Assembly (NCBI RefSeq): GCF_002891535.1
Contig: NZ_PDZR01000022.1
Span: 1 to 64,000 of the forward strand
DNA from: Methylocella silvestris
GTDB lineage: Bacteria > Pseudomonadota > Alphaproteobacteria > Rhizobiales > Beijerinckiaceae
Direction: 5' to 3'
Length of the DNA stretch: 64,000 bases
Shown here: piece after piece, positions 26,218 to 35,109 of the stretch
How positions within the stretch are numbered: position 1 is the first letter of the stretch
Layout: every line of letters begins with the position of its first letter
Notes under the pieces: generated by a model
Seen by the model: only the letters and a program-made list of their open reading frames with translations
The model's database searches: none
What the model was told of the DNA's origin: nothing
Position numbers and translations under genes: made by a program

Positions 26218-28539
26218 TTATTTCCATTGCTTCTCTTCATTGACCCATAGCGCGCCGGGAAGCATTCCGGGCGCGATAAAGGCGTCGACAATATTGCCCA
26301 GCAGGATCGATATATTATTCTTGAAGTTTTCGGTTGGAAGGGCCTGCCCAAAGGCGATCGATCCGCTCGAAAACACAGCGCCATTGTTTGGCGCTGTGAA
26401 ATAGACCATGTCGGCTCGGATACGATAATCCTGCGATCCGGCAAGGCCCGGATAGGGATAGAGAATTTCCTCGATCGAGAGCATGTAATTGTCGCTGTGG
26501 CCGCCGGAAGATGCGATGATTTTCGCATGCGGCGGCGTTCCATATTGGAGATCATAGCGATCGAGCTCCAGCCCCGCCGCGCCGCCGTAAGCGAGGCCGG
26601 ACTCGCCGAGCATTTCTCCCTCAATGCCCTTCATCATCCATGACACGGTGCGGTGATAACTGTCCGGCATCCGTCGATAGGGCCTGCTCGTCTCGAATCC
26701 CTCACCGATGAAGCCGACGCCCAACAATTTCTGCGGCGCCCGGCCGAGATTTTTCCACAGGCCGCTCTTCTGGCCGGTGGTGACAAGATAATGCTCGCCA
26801 GGGCGCGCGCTCCAGGCGCGCATGCCGGAATCGAGTTTGCGTACCTCCATGGTTGACAGATCGTCCTCGCCGAAGGCGACATTCCAGTAATAGCCATTGC
26901 CGCCCATGTAGATGTAGCGGCCGCCGCCGGCGATGAAGTCCTCAGTCGCATCGAGCATTTTTTCTGAGTAATATTCAGGATGTGTGCCGCTCATGACGCA
27001 GCTGTAGTATCTGATGGCGTCGAGGCCCTCCCGATGCAGGTCTTCGTCGGTCAGCACCTCATAATCGTAGCCCTTGTGCTCCAGCCACGCTATAACGGAA
27101 AGATCGGCAGGAAACTGCCAGGTTACGCCCATGCTCGATATCCGATGTTTCGGCCGCATGTTGACGAGCGGACGATGGTAGGATGAAAAGCAGACGCCGT
27201 TTCCATCCGCCCAGCAGTCATAGGTTGAAAGGCCGAACTCCCAGTTCTTGTGCATCTCTATGTCGATTTCGGAAAGGATCGGCGGCTGTCCAGTCATCGG
27301 CTGGATAATCTGCGCGTCGAAGCTCAAATGTTCATTGGCGTAGGCGAGATAACTCGCCGTCGGAAATAGAAACGCCAGACGCGCCTTCTGGATCGAAGGG
27401 CGCACGAAGAACACGACATATTCTTCGCCAAGGCCCCGGCCCGGGCCGGCCCGAAGCCGCATGGCATAGGCGCCGCTTTTCAGCGCGGCCGGCAATGCGA
27501 CGCTTCGCGTGACTTCCCAATTGGCGTCGATCATGGCGTCGTAATGAAACTCGACTCCGCCATATTCCTGCGGCGCGAGCCGAAAGCAGTCGTTGCGGCC
27601 GTTCCAGTTCCAGCCGGTCTGTCCGCGCACCGGGCGATTGTAACCCCAGGCATGCAGATGATAGGGACCAGCGTCCTCAACGAGATCGCCGATCCCCTTG
27701 TCGGTATAGCCGAGCGTTGTATCCCAATAGGCGATCATGGCCTCGGGCGCCGGTAGGGCGCCGCCCATGATGGTCGCCAGCTCTGCCCAGTTCAGGACGC
27801 GATTGTAGACGCCCGGCCGGTCGATCTTGCCGCAGTAGGTTTGCGACACGAAAGGGCCACGGGCTTCGTGCCAGTCGCGCGAGCCGGCAATCAGAAACGG
27901 CGTCTCGGCCAGATGCGTCTGGCGGAAGCGGAACGGCTCGCTGACATGCGACCTGTAGTCGATCGGACACACTTTGCCGAGCAGGCCGTTATAGCGATTG
28001 GCGACGCTTTCTTGATGGATCGTGGCGCGGCCGATTGCGCGATCTAGCGTCGCGGCGACAAAATACCACATCTTGGGTATCAGAGGAATCTCTGTTTCGA
28101 CATAGTCGACTTCGTCGCCCCGTCCGACCCAGAACTCCAGATGGCCCTTCGGATTGATCCCGAGGCAATATCCGACATTTTTGATATTGTTCCAGCGCCC
28201 GAGCAGGCATTGGCGCAGGCCGGCGTCGGGCAGGCTGGGGAAAATAAAGGCGTAAAGCGTGAGGCTCCCCTCAATGGCAAGGCGGCCCTCGGGATCAACC
28301 GCCTCGAGGAACGATCCGATCTGCGTATATTGTTTCTTGACGGCCCAATCGCCATTGGCCTCGCAGGCGATCTCCTCCTCGACGAATCCCGGTCCGTCGG
28401 GATGTTGGTCGCCATGGATCAGGCGAACAAGCTGCGCGTTGGCGTTAGCGGCTCCGTCGGCGTTTACGTGAAAGTTGATTGTGTCGCCGGGCTTGACGCT
28501 GATCCTGTTCGCATATCCGAAAATCTTGACATGAGCCAT
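26218..28539 (-). CDS. N,N-dimethylformamidase large-subunit paralogue (DmfA2-like)
   Basis: Encodes 773 residues, nearly the length of characterised DmfA2. The LamG-like N-terminal region (LTLYAFIFPSLP, MWYFVAATLDRAIG) and the catalytic half are both complete. The iron ligands are Tyr400 (SYLAYANEH), Tyr440 (STYDCWADG) and Glu522 (GTHPEYY), almost exactly the published positions of the Paracoccus enzyme. It is the last gene of a leftward operon encoding an amide importer. No free small-subunit gene exists nearby; the matching domain is fused to the permease encoded 97 bases upstream. It is far from identical to the protein at 6757-9192, so its substrate may differ. Confidence 0.85.
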   Translation of the reverse strand: MAHVKIFGYANRISVKPGDTINFHVNADGAANANAQLVRLIHGDQHPDGPGFVEEEIACEANGDWAVKKQYTQIGSFLEAVDPEGRLAIEGSLTLYAFIFPSLPDAGLRQCLLGRWNNIKNVGYCLGINPKGHLEFWVGRGDEVDYVETEIPLIPKMWYFVAATLDRAIGRATIHQESVANRYNGLLGKVCPIDYRSHVSEPFRFRQTHLAETPFLIAGSRDWHEARGPFVSQTYCGKIDRPGVYNRVLNWAELATIMGGALPAPEAMIAYWDTTLGYTDKGIGDLVEDAGPYHLHAWGYNRPVRGQTGWNWNGRNDCFRLAPQEYGGVEFHYDAMIDANWEVTRSVALPAALKSGAYAMRLRAGPGRGLGEEYVVFFVRPSIQKARLAFLFPTASYLAYANEHLSFDAQIIQPMTGQPPILSEIDIEMHKNWEFGLSTYDCWADGNGVCFSSYHRPLVNMRPKHRISSMGVTWQFPADLSVIAWLEHKGYDYEVLTDEDLHREGLDAIRYYSCVMSGTHPEYYSEKMLDATEDFIAGGGRYIYMGGNGYYWNVAFGEDDLSTMEVRKLDSGMRAWSARPGEHYLVTTGQKSGLWKNLGRAPQKLLGVGFIGEGFETSRPYRRMPDSYHRTVSWMMKGIEGEMLGESGLAYGGAAGLELDRYDLQYGTPPHAKIIASSGGHSDNYMLSIEEILYPYPGLAGSQDYRIRADMVYFTAPNNGAVFSSGSIAFGQALPTENFKNNISILLGNIVDAFIAPGMLPGALWVNEEKQWK

Positions 28540-28635
28540 TTAGCAATCCAGAATCTTGGCATGGGTGGGTTCGCCCGACTTCCTTGAATGATGAGTGTCA
28601 CTCTTTGAAGGCAGGCGCGATAAGCAGCGTCAAAA

Positions 28636-30273
28636 TCAGGATTCGAGCAGATCCTGCACGCGGCGCAAAAACACGCCATGATAGGCTTCATTCTGCGACC
28701 CGTAGATCCTGTCTTCCACGACGCGCGGCGCGACTCCGCGATGTCCGGACAGAGCGACGATGCGATAGGCCTTGAACGGCTCGACGACGGCGATGGCGTA
28801 TTTATCGGCCATAGGCGCGCGCCGGAAATAGAGCAGCAGACGTTCGAGCGGCTCGCTGTGCTGTCCGAGTGGGCTTCGTTGATGCTCCTCTATCAACTCG
28901 GACGAAATCAGCGTTCGCAAATAGTCGCGCTGCATCTTGTCGTAGCGGCGCCAGTAGCTTAGATCTTTATTCTTTGTCTCGGTGACTTCTTCGGGGAGCA
29001 TTTCGCCTCCTTTCACGGCGCGCGTCGAACGTCGTTCGCTTTTTTTCTTGTCGCGCCAGGCGCGAAACTGTGCCTTGACGCCAAAAAGGCCTTCGCGCAG
29101 GAAGAGCACGACGCCTAGCATGATCACGCCAATCAAAAGCAGCCGGACCGGGCCCATAGAGATCAGGATCTTGTCGAGCAGGATGACGATCGCCGTGCCG
29201 ACGACCGCGCCTTCCGCGCGGCCGAGGCCGCCGATCACGAGCATCGCTAGTCCAAGCAGAACGGTATCGAAGCTAAAAATCGAAAATGCGACGCCACGGA
29301 AATGGGCTGTGTAGAAGCCGCCAATGAAGCCCAGGCCGATGGATGATATGACGAAGACAAAAATGCGCGCTCGTCGATAATCGACGCCTGTCGCCTCGGC
29401 GAAGGCCTCGCGTTTCTCCGGCGCCATCCGCAAGATCCGTCCAATTCTCCGGCCGTTGATGAGACGGTACAGACAGAGCGCCATGATCATCAGGACGAAG
29501 CAGGCATAATAGGCGAGCAAAGACTGGCTATGCTGGTCCCAGCTTTGGGGGATGTAGCTGTCCGCGCCGTAAAGTCCGCCGGTTGAGGATCCGAACAATC
29601 TCGATTGCTGCGCATAGACGCGGCAAAGTTCATTGAGGCCCAGAGTCAGCAGCGCGTAATAGAAGCCATCCAGGCGCGTCGCAGGAATGGCGATGATCAG
29701 GCCAGAAAGGAGCCCGATCATCGCACCGATGAAAGGCAGCCCATACCAGGGTATGCCATATTGAATCGACAGATAGGCTGTACCGAACGCAGAAACTCCG
29801 ACCACCGCATAGGTCGCCAGCGAATAGATCCCGGCAGTCCCGATAATTAGCATCCAGCATAGATTGATCGCAGCATAGATACCGAATGTTGCTCCGGCCG
29901 TGAGCAATGTGTTTTGCAGGTCAGCCGGCACGAAAAGGGGAGCGAGCGCCAGAGCCAGCAGGCCGAGCAGCCACCAGATCGGGCGCTTATCGACAATGGT
30001 TTTCTCGCTGCGGAGGGTCTTTGGATTATATTCGCCACGAATATTCAGGACGCGGCGCCGCGTCGGCCAATAGCGTAGCCTGTTCCACAATGCCGCCCCG
30101 TGGCCAGACCATTTGTAGTAGTATCTGAGCCGTCCCACAGGCAGCATTACAGCATCCGAGCTGCGGGTCCTGTCCCAAACCTCCTGTGGGCTGACGTAAT
30201 CGATTGTTGGAAGCTCCTCGACTGCGTCCTTCACATCCCAGAGGTAAAGCGGATTGCGCCAGGAATTGGTCAT
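28636..30273 (-). CDS. LivM/UrtC-type ABC permease fused to a DmfA1-like dimethylformamidase small-subunit domain
   Basis: Encodes 545 residues instead of the usual 300-380. Residues 1-95 are a hydrophilic N-terminal extension rich in Trp, Tyr and Arg. Residues about 96-398 are a LivM/FmdF-type permease (INLCWMLIIGTAGIYSLATY, RLDGFYYALLTLGLNEL, ending EGLFG). Residues 399-545 form a hydrophilic C-terminal domain. Within it residues 476-544 align without gaps to residues 56-124 of the small subunit encoded at 6271-6711, with 27 of 69 positions identical, including RI-x2-LSG-x-RGV and IY-x-S-x2-E-x2-H. An upstream LIEEH also matches LIDEH after a 25-residue deletion. Since this tail should face the cytoplasm, it could dock the large subunit encoded next. 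Confidence 0.85.
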   Translation of the reverse strand: MTNSWRNPLYLWDVKDAVEELPTIDYVSPQEVWDRTRSSDAVMLPVGRLRYYYKWSGHGAALWNRLRYWPTRRRVLNIRGEYNPKTLRSEKTIVDKRPIWWLLGLLALALAPLFVPADLQNTLLTAGATFGIYAAINLCWMLIIGTAGIYSLATYAVVGVSAFGTAYLSIQYGIPWYGLPFIGAMIGLLSGLIIAIPATRLDGFYYALLTLGLNELCRVYAQQSRLFGSSTGGLYGADSYIPQSWDQHSQSLLAYYACFVLMIMALCLYRLINGRRIGRILRMAPEKREAFAEATGVDYRRARIFVFVISSIGLGFIGGFYTAHFRGVAFSIFSFDTVLLGLAMLVIGGLGRAEGAVVGTAIVILLDKILISMGPVRLLLIGVIMLGVVLFLREGLFGVKAQFRAWRDKKKSERRSTRAVKGGEMLPEEVTETKNKDLSYWRRYDKMQRDYLRTLISSELIEEHQRSPLGQHSEPLERLLLYFRRAPMADKYAIAVVEPFKAYRIVALSGHRGVAPRVVEDRIYGSQNEAYHGVFLRRVQDLLES

Positions 30274-30277
30274 TTGT

Positions 30278-31159
30278 TCACGCTTCCCGCGCTTTATCGA
30301 GGATGCCCGCGATTCCGCGCGGCCGCACCAGCAGGATCAGGATAATAAAGGCGAATTGCGTTATCAGGACATATTGGCCGCCCAGCGCGACGCTCGTTAT
30401 TGCTTCATTGAGACCGAGAAGAACGGCGGCGATTGCGGCGCCTCGCACGCTACCGAGACCGCCGCAGAGCGCGATGCTGACGCCCTTGATCATCGGGGTC
30501 AGTCCACCGAAAGGGGAGATGTAATATGTCTGGGACAGCAGCACGGCGGCGAGGCCGGCGAGGCCGCCGGTGATCGCCATGACATAAAAGCCAGTGCTGC
30601 GAACGCCAATTCCGACAATTGCGGCGGCGTGGGGGTTCATCATCATGGCCCTGATCTCGAGGCCGCGCCGGCTCGATCGCATCCATTGCAACACCAGCGT
30701 AACGACGACGATCGATGCGACGATGTTGCCGATCTTGTCGGCCGTCAAAACGATATGGCCGAGGTGGATTTTCCAGGATCCGAAGATTTCCGGCAGACTC
30801 TTTGCGCGCGGACCAAAATACCACATCAGCGTCTGCGTGCCGATCAGATTGATGGCGAGCGTGGCGATCATGCCGCGCACAGTAAAGCTTGGTTTGTCGT
30901 GAATGGGGATGAAGGCGAGCGCGCAGACGAGCAATCCCATGAGAGCGCCTGTGAGGATTCCAGCCATCAGCACAACAGCGCCAAAGGTGGAGATATATTG
31001 GGCGCAAAGCCACGCGCCATAGCCGGAGGCGGCGAAGATGAAGCCATAGGAGAGGTTGATGAGCCCGACGCTCGACCATGTAATGGAGATGCCGATAGCC
31101 AAGGTGCCATAGATGCACGCCAGCACGAGGGCGTTGATAAGAATGAAGCCGAAATCCAT
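30278..31159 (-). CDS. Amide ABC transporter permease (LivH/UrtB type)
   Basis: Encodes 293 residues with about eight hydrophobic segments. The family hallmark near residue 35 reads GLINLSYGFIFAASGYGAW rather than the usual INMAHGE form. RPRGIAGIL at the C-terminus is the normal LivH ending. It pairs with the fused permease whose gene starts four bases downstream. The altered hallmark shows a lineage distinct from the permeases at 2641-3621 and 45249-46154, in agreement with a different ligand. Confidence 0.83.
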   Translation of the reverse strand: MDFGFILINALVLACIYGTLAIGISITWSSVGLINLSYGFIFAASGYGAWLCAQYISTFGAVVLMAGILTGALMGLLVCALAFIPIHDKPSFTVRGMIATLAINLIGTQTLMWYFGPRAKSLPEIFGSWKIHLGHIVLTADKIGNIVASIVVVTLVLQWMRSSRRGLEIRAMMMNPHAAAIVGIGVRSTGFYVMAITGGLAGLAAVLLSQTYYISPFGGLTPMIKGVSIALCGGLGSVRGAAIAAVLLGLNEAITSVALGGQYVLITQFAFIILILLVRPRGIAGILDKAREA

Positions 31160-31166
31160 CTGCCGA

Positions 31167-31892
31167 TCAAAGCTCCCGCGTGGTTTCGAAGCCGAATTTA
31201 GCGGAAGCTTCGCCCTTCAATTTTCCAACATGCATGCTGATGATCCGGTGGACGCGGCCTTCGAGGAGGGCAACATTCTGTTCCGCGATCACCATGGCGG
31301 AGCCGCCGAGATCGACGCTCATCAGCGCGTCCATGACGCCTTTGCCGATTTTCGGGGCGAGGCCGAGCGAGGGCTCGTCGACCAGAAAAAGCGAGGCTTC
31401 GGCCATCAGTCCGCGGCCGATCGACACCATGCGCCGTTCGCCGCCGGACAGGCGGCCGACAGCAACATGCATGAGCTTGACGAGAGGCGGGAAGATTTCA
31501 AGGATGCGCTTCTTTCGTTCAGCTCTCTCCCGCCAGGCGCGCGGTGTGAAGGCGCCCGAATCAAGATGATCTTCGACAGACAATCCATGAAAAATCTCGT
31601 CCCCCTGGGGAATCAGGGCGAGGCCCTGGCGCACGATGAGATGGGTGTAGCGGCCGGGCCCCTGACTTCGTGTGCGCCCCACCTCAACGCCGTTGAGACA
31701 GACCGATCCGCGCTGCCAGCCGGTCAGCCCGGCGATCGCGTAGAAGAGCGTTGATTTGCCGTGCCCGTTCAAGCCGACAAGACCGACGCGCTCGCCGGAA
31801 TAGACTATGAAGTCAAGATCATGGATCACCCGCATCGGACCGTAGCCCGCAGACAGGCCCTTGACGTTCAAGATTTCGCGTTTGCCGGTCAT
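31167..31892 (-). CDS. Amide ABC transporter ATP-binding protein (LivF/UrtE type)
   Basis: Encodes 241 residues from the ATG at 31892; earlier starts overlap the upstream gene. Walker A is GLNGHGKST, acceptable for the GxxGxGK(S/T) rule. The signature is complete (GRLSGGERRMVSIGRGLM) and Walker B is LFLVDEPSLGLAP. It would pair with the ATPase encoded at 31909-32670, whose own signature is degenerate. The permease gene starts seven bases downstream. Confidence 0.83.
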   Translation of the reverse strand: MTGKREILNVKGLSAGYGPMRVIHDLDFIVYSGERVGLVGLNGHGKSTLFYAIAGLTGWQRGSVCLNGVEVGRTRSQGPGRYTHLIVRQGLALIPQGDEIFHGLSVEDHLDSGAFTPRAWRERAERKKRILEIFPPLVKLMHVAVGRLSGGERRMVSIGRGLMAEASLFLVDEPSLGLAPKIGKGVMDALMSVDLGGSAMVIAEQNVALLEGRVHRIISMHVGKLKGEASAKFGFETTREL

Positions 31893-31908
31893 CGCGCCGC
31901 CTGCTGCA

Positions 31909-32670
31909 TCATTCGAGCGCTCCCTCGACGACGTTTTCGAAATAGGCCGCGCGAACGCGCGGATCATTCAGCACATCGGCCATGGATCCTTCCGAAATCA
32001 CTTCTCCCACGTCCATGACCATCACGCGGTCGGCAATCGTCTCCAGAAGCTCCATGCGATGTTCGACGATGATGATCGAAATTTGCATCTCCTTGGAAAG
32101 GAGGCGGATTAGGTGATCGATCTCATCGACCTCCGAATTGATCAGCCCGGCCGCCGGTTCGTCCATCAGGATCAGCGCGGGCCGGCGCATCAACAGGCAG
32201 GCGAGCAGCAGCTTACGCCGATTGAACGTTTCGAGCTGTGCTGTGGGTTCGTCGGCGCGGACGCGTAGCCCGACCAGTTCGGCGCCATATTCTGCGTCAA
32301 ATCTGGTCAAATAGGGCTTGTAGGCCTGGCGCGCCGCCTTGAAAGTCTCTCCGACGGTAAGTTCATCGGGGACCACCGGCGTCTGATAGGTTCGCCCGAC
32401 GCCGAGCCGCGCGCGGGCGTAGAGCGGAAGCCGCGTGATGTTTTCGCCCTTGAGCAGGACCTTCCCGCTTTTCGGCTGGATGCGGCCCGACAACACCTCG
32501 AAAAGACTGGTCTTGCCGGCCCCATTCGGCCCGATGACGCCGAGCACTTCACCACGGCGGACATTCAAGCTGACCCCGCTCAGAATCGTTCGCCCGCCGA
32601 GATTGAGATGAATATCCTCGCACGCAAAGAACGCGGCGTCGCTTTCACGTATTTCGGGGGCGGGCGTCAT
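31909..32670 (-). CDS. Amide ABC transporter ATP-binding protein (LivG/UrtD type) with degenerate signature
   Basis: Encodes 253 residues from the ATG at 32670, two bases after the stop of the binding-protein gene; a GTG four codons earlier is possible. Walker A is GPNGAGKTS near residue 55, and Walker B is LILMDEPAAGL with the catalytic Glu. The signature region reads LETFNRRKLLLACLLM, lacking the LSGG/LSYG serine and glycines that contact ATP across the dimer. With the partner ATPase carrying a full LSGGE, one of the two nucleotide sites is expected to be impaired. Asymmetric pairs are known among exporters but are less expected in this importer family. Confidence 0.8.
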   Translation of the reverse strand: MTPAPEIRESDAAFFACEDIHLNLGGRTILSGVSLNVRRGEVLGVIGPNGAGKTSLFEVLSGRIQPKSGKVLLKGENITRLPLYARARLGVGRTYQTPVVPDELTVGETFKAARQAYKPYLTRFDAEYGAELVGLRVRADEPTAQLETFNRRKLLLACLLMRRPALILMDEPAAGLINSEVDEIDHLIRLLSKEMQISIIIVEHRMELLETIADRVMVMDVGEVISEGSMADVLNDPRVRAAYFENVVEGALE

Positions 32671-32672
32671 GG

Positions 32673-33968
32673 CTAACCCCACCAGGGCGCTGGCTGCAGC
32701 GCGGATTCCTTGATCTGGTAGGGATAAATGATTTTGTGCTCGTTGTTTTGAACCTGGACATAGAGCTGGCTCATGCCCTTTTCGAGTTCGGACGCTGAAA
32801 CGGCATAGCCATTGTCGGGAAAATGCGCGGCTTCCTGATATTCATTGCGCATGTCCATATGACCGCAGACGCCGCGGTAGGGATTGGCGCGCACCCAGTC
32901 GCATACGGCCTTGAAATTGGATGGGTCGCCCGTCGCTTGCCACGCCGCCTTCAGATAGTAGGCGATGTCATAGCCGTTTCCAGTGTAGACGAGGCCCATT
33001 ATTCCGGGAAAACGCTTCTTGTATCTGGCGCGGAAAGCGTTGCCTTTCTCGTCGGCGTAGACGCCAAGGACGGTGCTCCAGCAGAATCCGTTGGCCGCCT
33101 CGCCCGCAAGCGTGAGGAATTCGGGCTGCGATGGTCCATATTGCAGATAGACGAGCGAGTCCTTCACAGGATCGCTGACAAACTGCTTGCAGAACGCCGC
33201 ATATTCGGCTGCAACCCAATGGTCGATCATGATCGCGCCGGCGTCGGTCTGCTTCAGCTTTTCAATGACCGGACCCCAGTCCTGCACCGGAAACTGGATG
33301 TCGGTAACCGCGGCGACTTCAAAGTTGCTTTTTTTCAGCGCTTCCTGCGCCGCTTTGGAAATTGTCTGACAATAGGCGACCTGCTCCTGAACAATATGCA
33401 CCTTGCGATTTTTTGGCTTCCAGGCGCCGGACTCCTCCATGGCCTTGAGCCAGATAGGATAGGTATATCCGTAATGCACTTCCGACGGATCGGTCTGGAA
33501 GACATGGCTGTATTTTTCGGGATTAGCCTTGAAAGCACTCGTTGCGGCGCGTTGCGTGTTGCCCTGCAAATAGGGGCATTTGTATTTGGCGGAGGCGTCC
33601 ATCGCCGGAATCGGAACAAAGAGAAAGGCGTTGGAAATCGCGTCCACTTTGGCGTCGACGCAGGCTGCGATGGCCTGTTGGCAGCTTTCCGGTGAAAGCT
33701 TGTCGACATCCGTGACGAACAGTTTCAGCTGGCGGCCCAGAATGCCTCCGGCGGAGTTTATCTCCTCCATCGCAAGCGTTGTGCCATTCAGGTGGTCAAG
33801 ATCGTCGGCGACGCCCGCTGCCGCCGTTTGCGACGTAGGTACGCCAAGGAGAATTGGCTTTTTGTCGAGCGCAAAGGCTCTGGAAATATAGGGAGCTGGC
33901 ACGCCCGCCGCGACTGCGCCCGCCGCAGCGCCCTGGACGAGTTCTCGGCGATTGATCTTGCGAACCAT
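32673..33968 (-). CDS. Amide ABC transporter substrate-binding protein, Tat-exported
   Basis: Encodes 431 residues. The N-terminus has a twin-Arg signal (KINRRELVQG followed by an Ala/Gly-rich core) of about 34 residues. The mature protein is a type I periplasmic binding protein of the FmdD/AmiC group: AMEEINSAGGILGRQLKLF near 65-85, YSHVFQTDPSEVHYGY near 155 and SLVYLQYGPSQPEFL near 265. It is the first gene of the leftward module. AAGGCAAGGAT precedes the ATG. The cytoplasmic sensor at 36726-37961 is its homologue across the whole length, with signature segments in the same order, which suggests a shared ligand. Confidence 0.85.
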   Translation of the reverse strand: MVRKINRRELVQGAAAGAVAAGVPAPYISRAFALDKKPILLGVPTSQTAAAGVADDLDHLNGTTLAMEEINSAGGILGRQLKLFVTDVDKLSPESCQQAIAACVDAKVDAISNAFLFVPIPAMDASAKYKCPYLQGNTQRAATSAFKANPEKYSHVFQTDPSEVHYGYTYPIWLKAMEESGAWKPKNRKVHIVQEQVAYCQTISKAAQEALKKSNFEVAAVTDIQFPVQDWGPVIEKLKQTDAGAIMIDHWVAAEYAAFCKQFVSDPVKDSLVYLQYGPSQPEFLTLAGEAANGFCWSTVLGVYADEKGNAFRARYKKRFPGIMGLVYTGNGYDIAYYLKAAWQATGDPSNFKAVCDWVRANPYRGVCGHMDMRNEYQEAAHFPDNGYAVSASELEKGMSQLYVQVQNNEHKIIYPYQIKESALQPAPWWG

Positions 33969-34419
33969 ATCCTTGCCTTTCTGGAAGTTGGCGCCAGGGC
34001 AGGGTCGTCGGTCTGGGCGCCGGCAAGACCATGGAAGACGTCTGGGCCGTCATAACCTAGGAGGTAACATCTAGAAAACTAGTGGAAAACGCTAATAATG
34101 GTCAAGGGCCCGACCCCGCCATTAAAAAATATTTCTTGTTAAGAATAATTCCTGGTCCCCCAGGGCCCTCGGGAGCGACCTCTAAATTCTCAAAAAGGGC
34201 TAGACGAAATCCGTGATTAGAGCTTAGTTAAAACGTTTAGTCTGTCTCAAAGGTTTGGCGATCATAATTGGACCGCTGCGCTTTTCGGTCGCGGTCTTGC
34301 GTGCTAAAAGCAGCGTGATTTGAGCGCCTTTGCGATCAGACGCCGTCGCTAGGCGAAGCTTCGGGCGTCTAACGCAAGGCCATCTCCGCTTTCCGTTTTG
34401 GCGCATCGAGACATTTAAA
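33969..34419. promoter_or_regulatory. Divergent control region between the amide importer and its two-component genes
   Basis: These 451 bases separate two outward-reading operons and hold no gene. The middle is AT-rich. It contains CTAGAAAACTAG at 34071-34082, a small hairpin TTCTT-gtt-AAGAA at 34133-34145, and two GGGCCC palindromes near 34106 and 34163. The response regulator encoded at 34420 is a natural candidate to bind here; no site can be proven by eye. Confidence 0.45.
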
Positions 34420-35094
34420 ATGAAAATTCTGATCGCTGACGATCACTGGATCGTGAGGGCATCTCTGAAGCAGGTGGTTCAGCGCCTCGAAAGAATGCTT
34501 TCCTTCTTTGAGGCAGCCACGTTCGACGAGGCAATTTCAACCTTGCGTCGGCAGCCCGACATGGATTTGATGGTCGCGGATTTGATCATGCCCGGATTTG
34601 ACGAATTTGCCGGATTGCAACGGCTGCGCACCGAATTCCCGGAAGTGCCGGTCGTTGTTGTTTCTGTGCATGAGGATGTCGAACACGTTTTTCGCTCGGT
34701 TGAACTCGGCGTCATCGGCTACATCCCGAAATCGGCCAGCGGCGCCGAAGTCGAGCGCGCTTTCGAACGCATACTCGCAGGCGAAGTATCTTTTCCGCGC
34801 GATATCATCAAACAATCCTCGAACGGCGCCAGTGCGGGCTCGGCGCGGGCTGCGGTCGAAACGCCGATGCTCGAACGCGACGTCAATTCCCTGACCAACA
34901 GGGAGCGAGAGGTTCTCCTTCTTCTCGGCAATGGCTATTCTGTGAAGCGCATCGCCGTCGATCTCAATCTCTCCGTCCACACCGTTCGTGTGCACATCGG
35001 CAATATGATGAAGAAGTTGGGGTTTCAGGATCGTTCCGCGACGGTTCATTACGCAGTCAATCTGGCCAATACGGCAAGGACGGGCGCCAGGTGA
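34420..35094 (+). CDS. NarL/LuxR-type response regulator
   Basis: Encodes 224 residues from the ATG at 34420, the start that gives the family beginning MKILIADDHW. The receiver domain has acidic residues Asp7/Asp8, the phosphoacceptor Asp54 (MVADLIMPG) and the conserved Lys in GYIPKSAS. The C-terminal LuxR helix-turn-helix is LTNREREVLLLLGNG...NLSVHTVRVHIGNMMKKLG. It is cotranscribed with the hybrid kinase 15 bases downstream. It likely controls the divergent importer/hydrolase operon in response to amide. Confidence 0.88.
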   Translation: MKILIADDHWIVRASLKQVVQRLERMLSFFEAATFDEAISTLRRQPDMDLMVADLIMPGFDEFAGLQRLRTEFPEVPVVVVSVHEDVEHVFRSVELGVIGYIPKSASGAEVERAFERILAGEVSFPRDIIKQSSNGASAGSARAAVETPMLERDVNSLTNREREVLLLLGNGYSVKRIAVDLNLSVHTVRVHIGNMMKKLGFQDRSATVHYAVNLANTARTGAR

Positions 35095-35109
35095 AAGGAA
35101 TGAGGCGGG

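Noticed and set aside
26218-28539. Idea that the second DmfA2-like protein works without a small subunit
   Set aside because: The gap-free match in the C-terminal domain of the neighbouring permease supplies the missing subunit.
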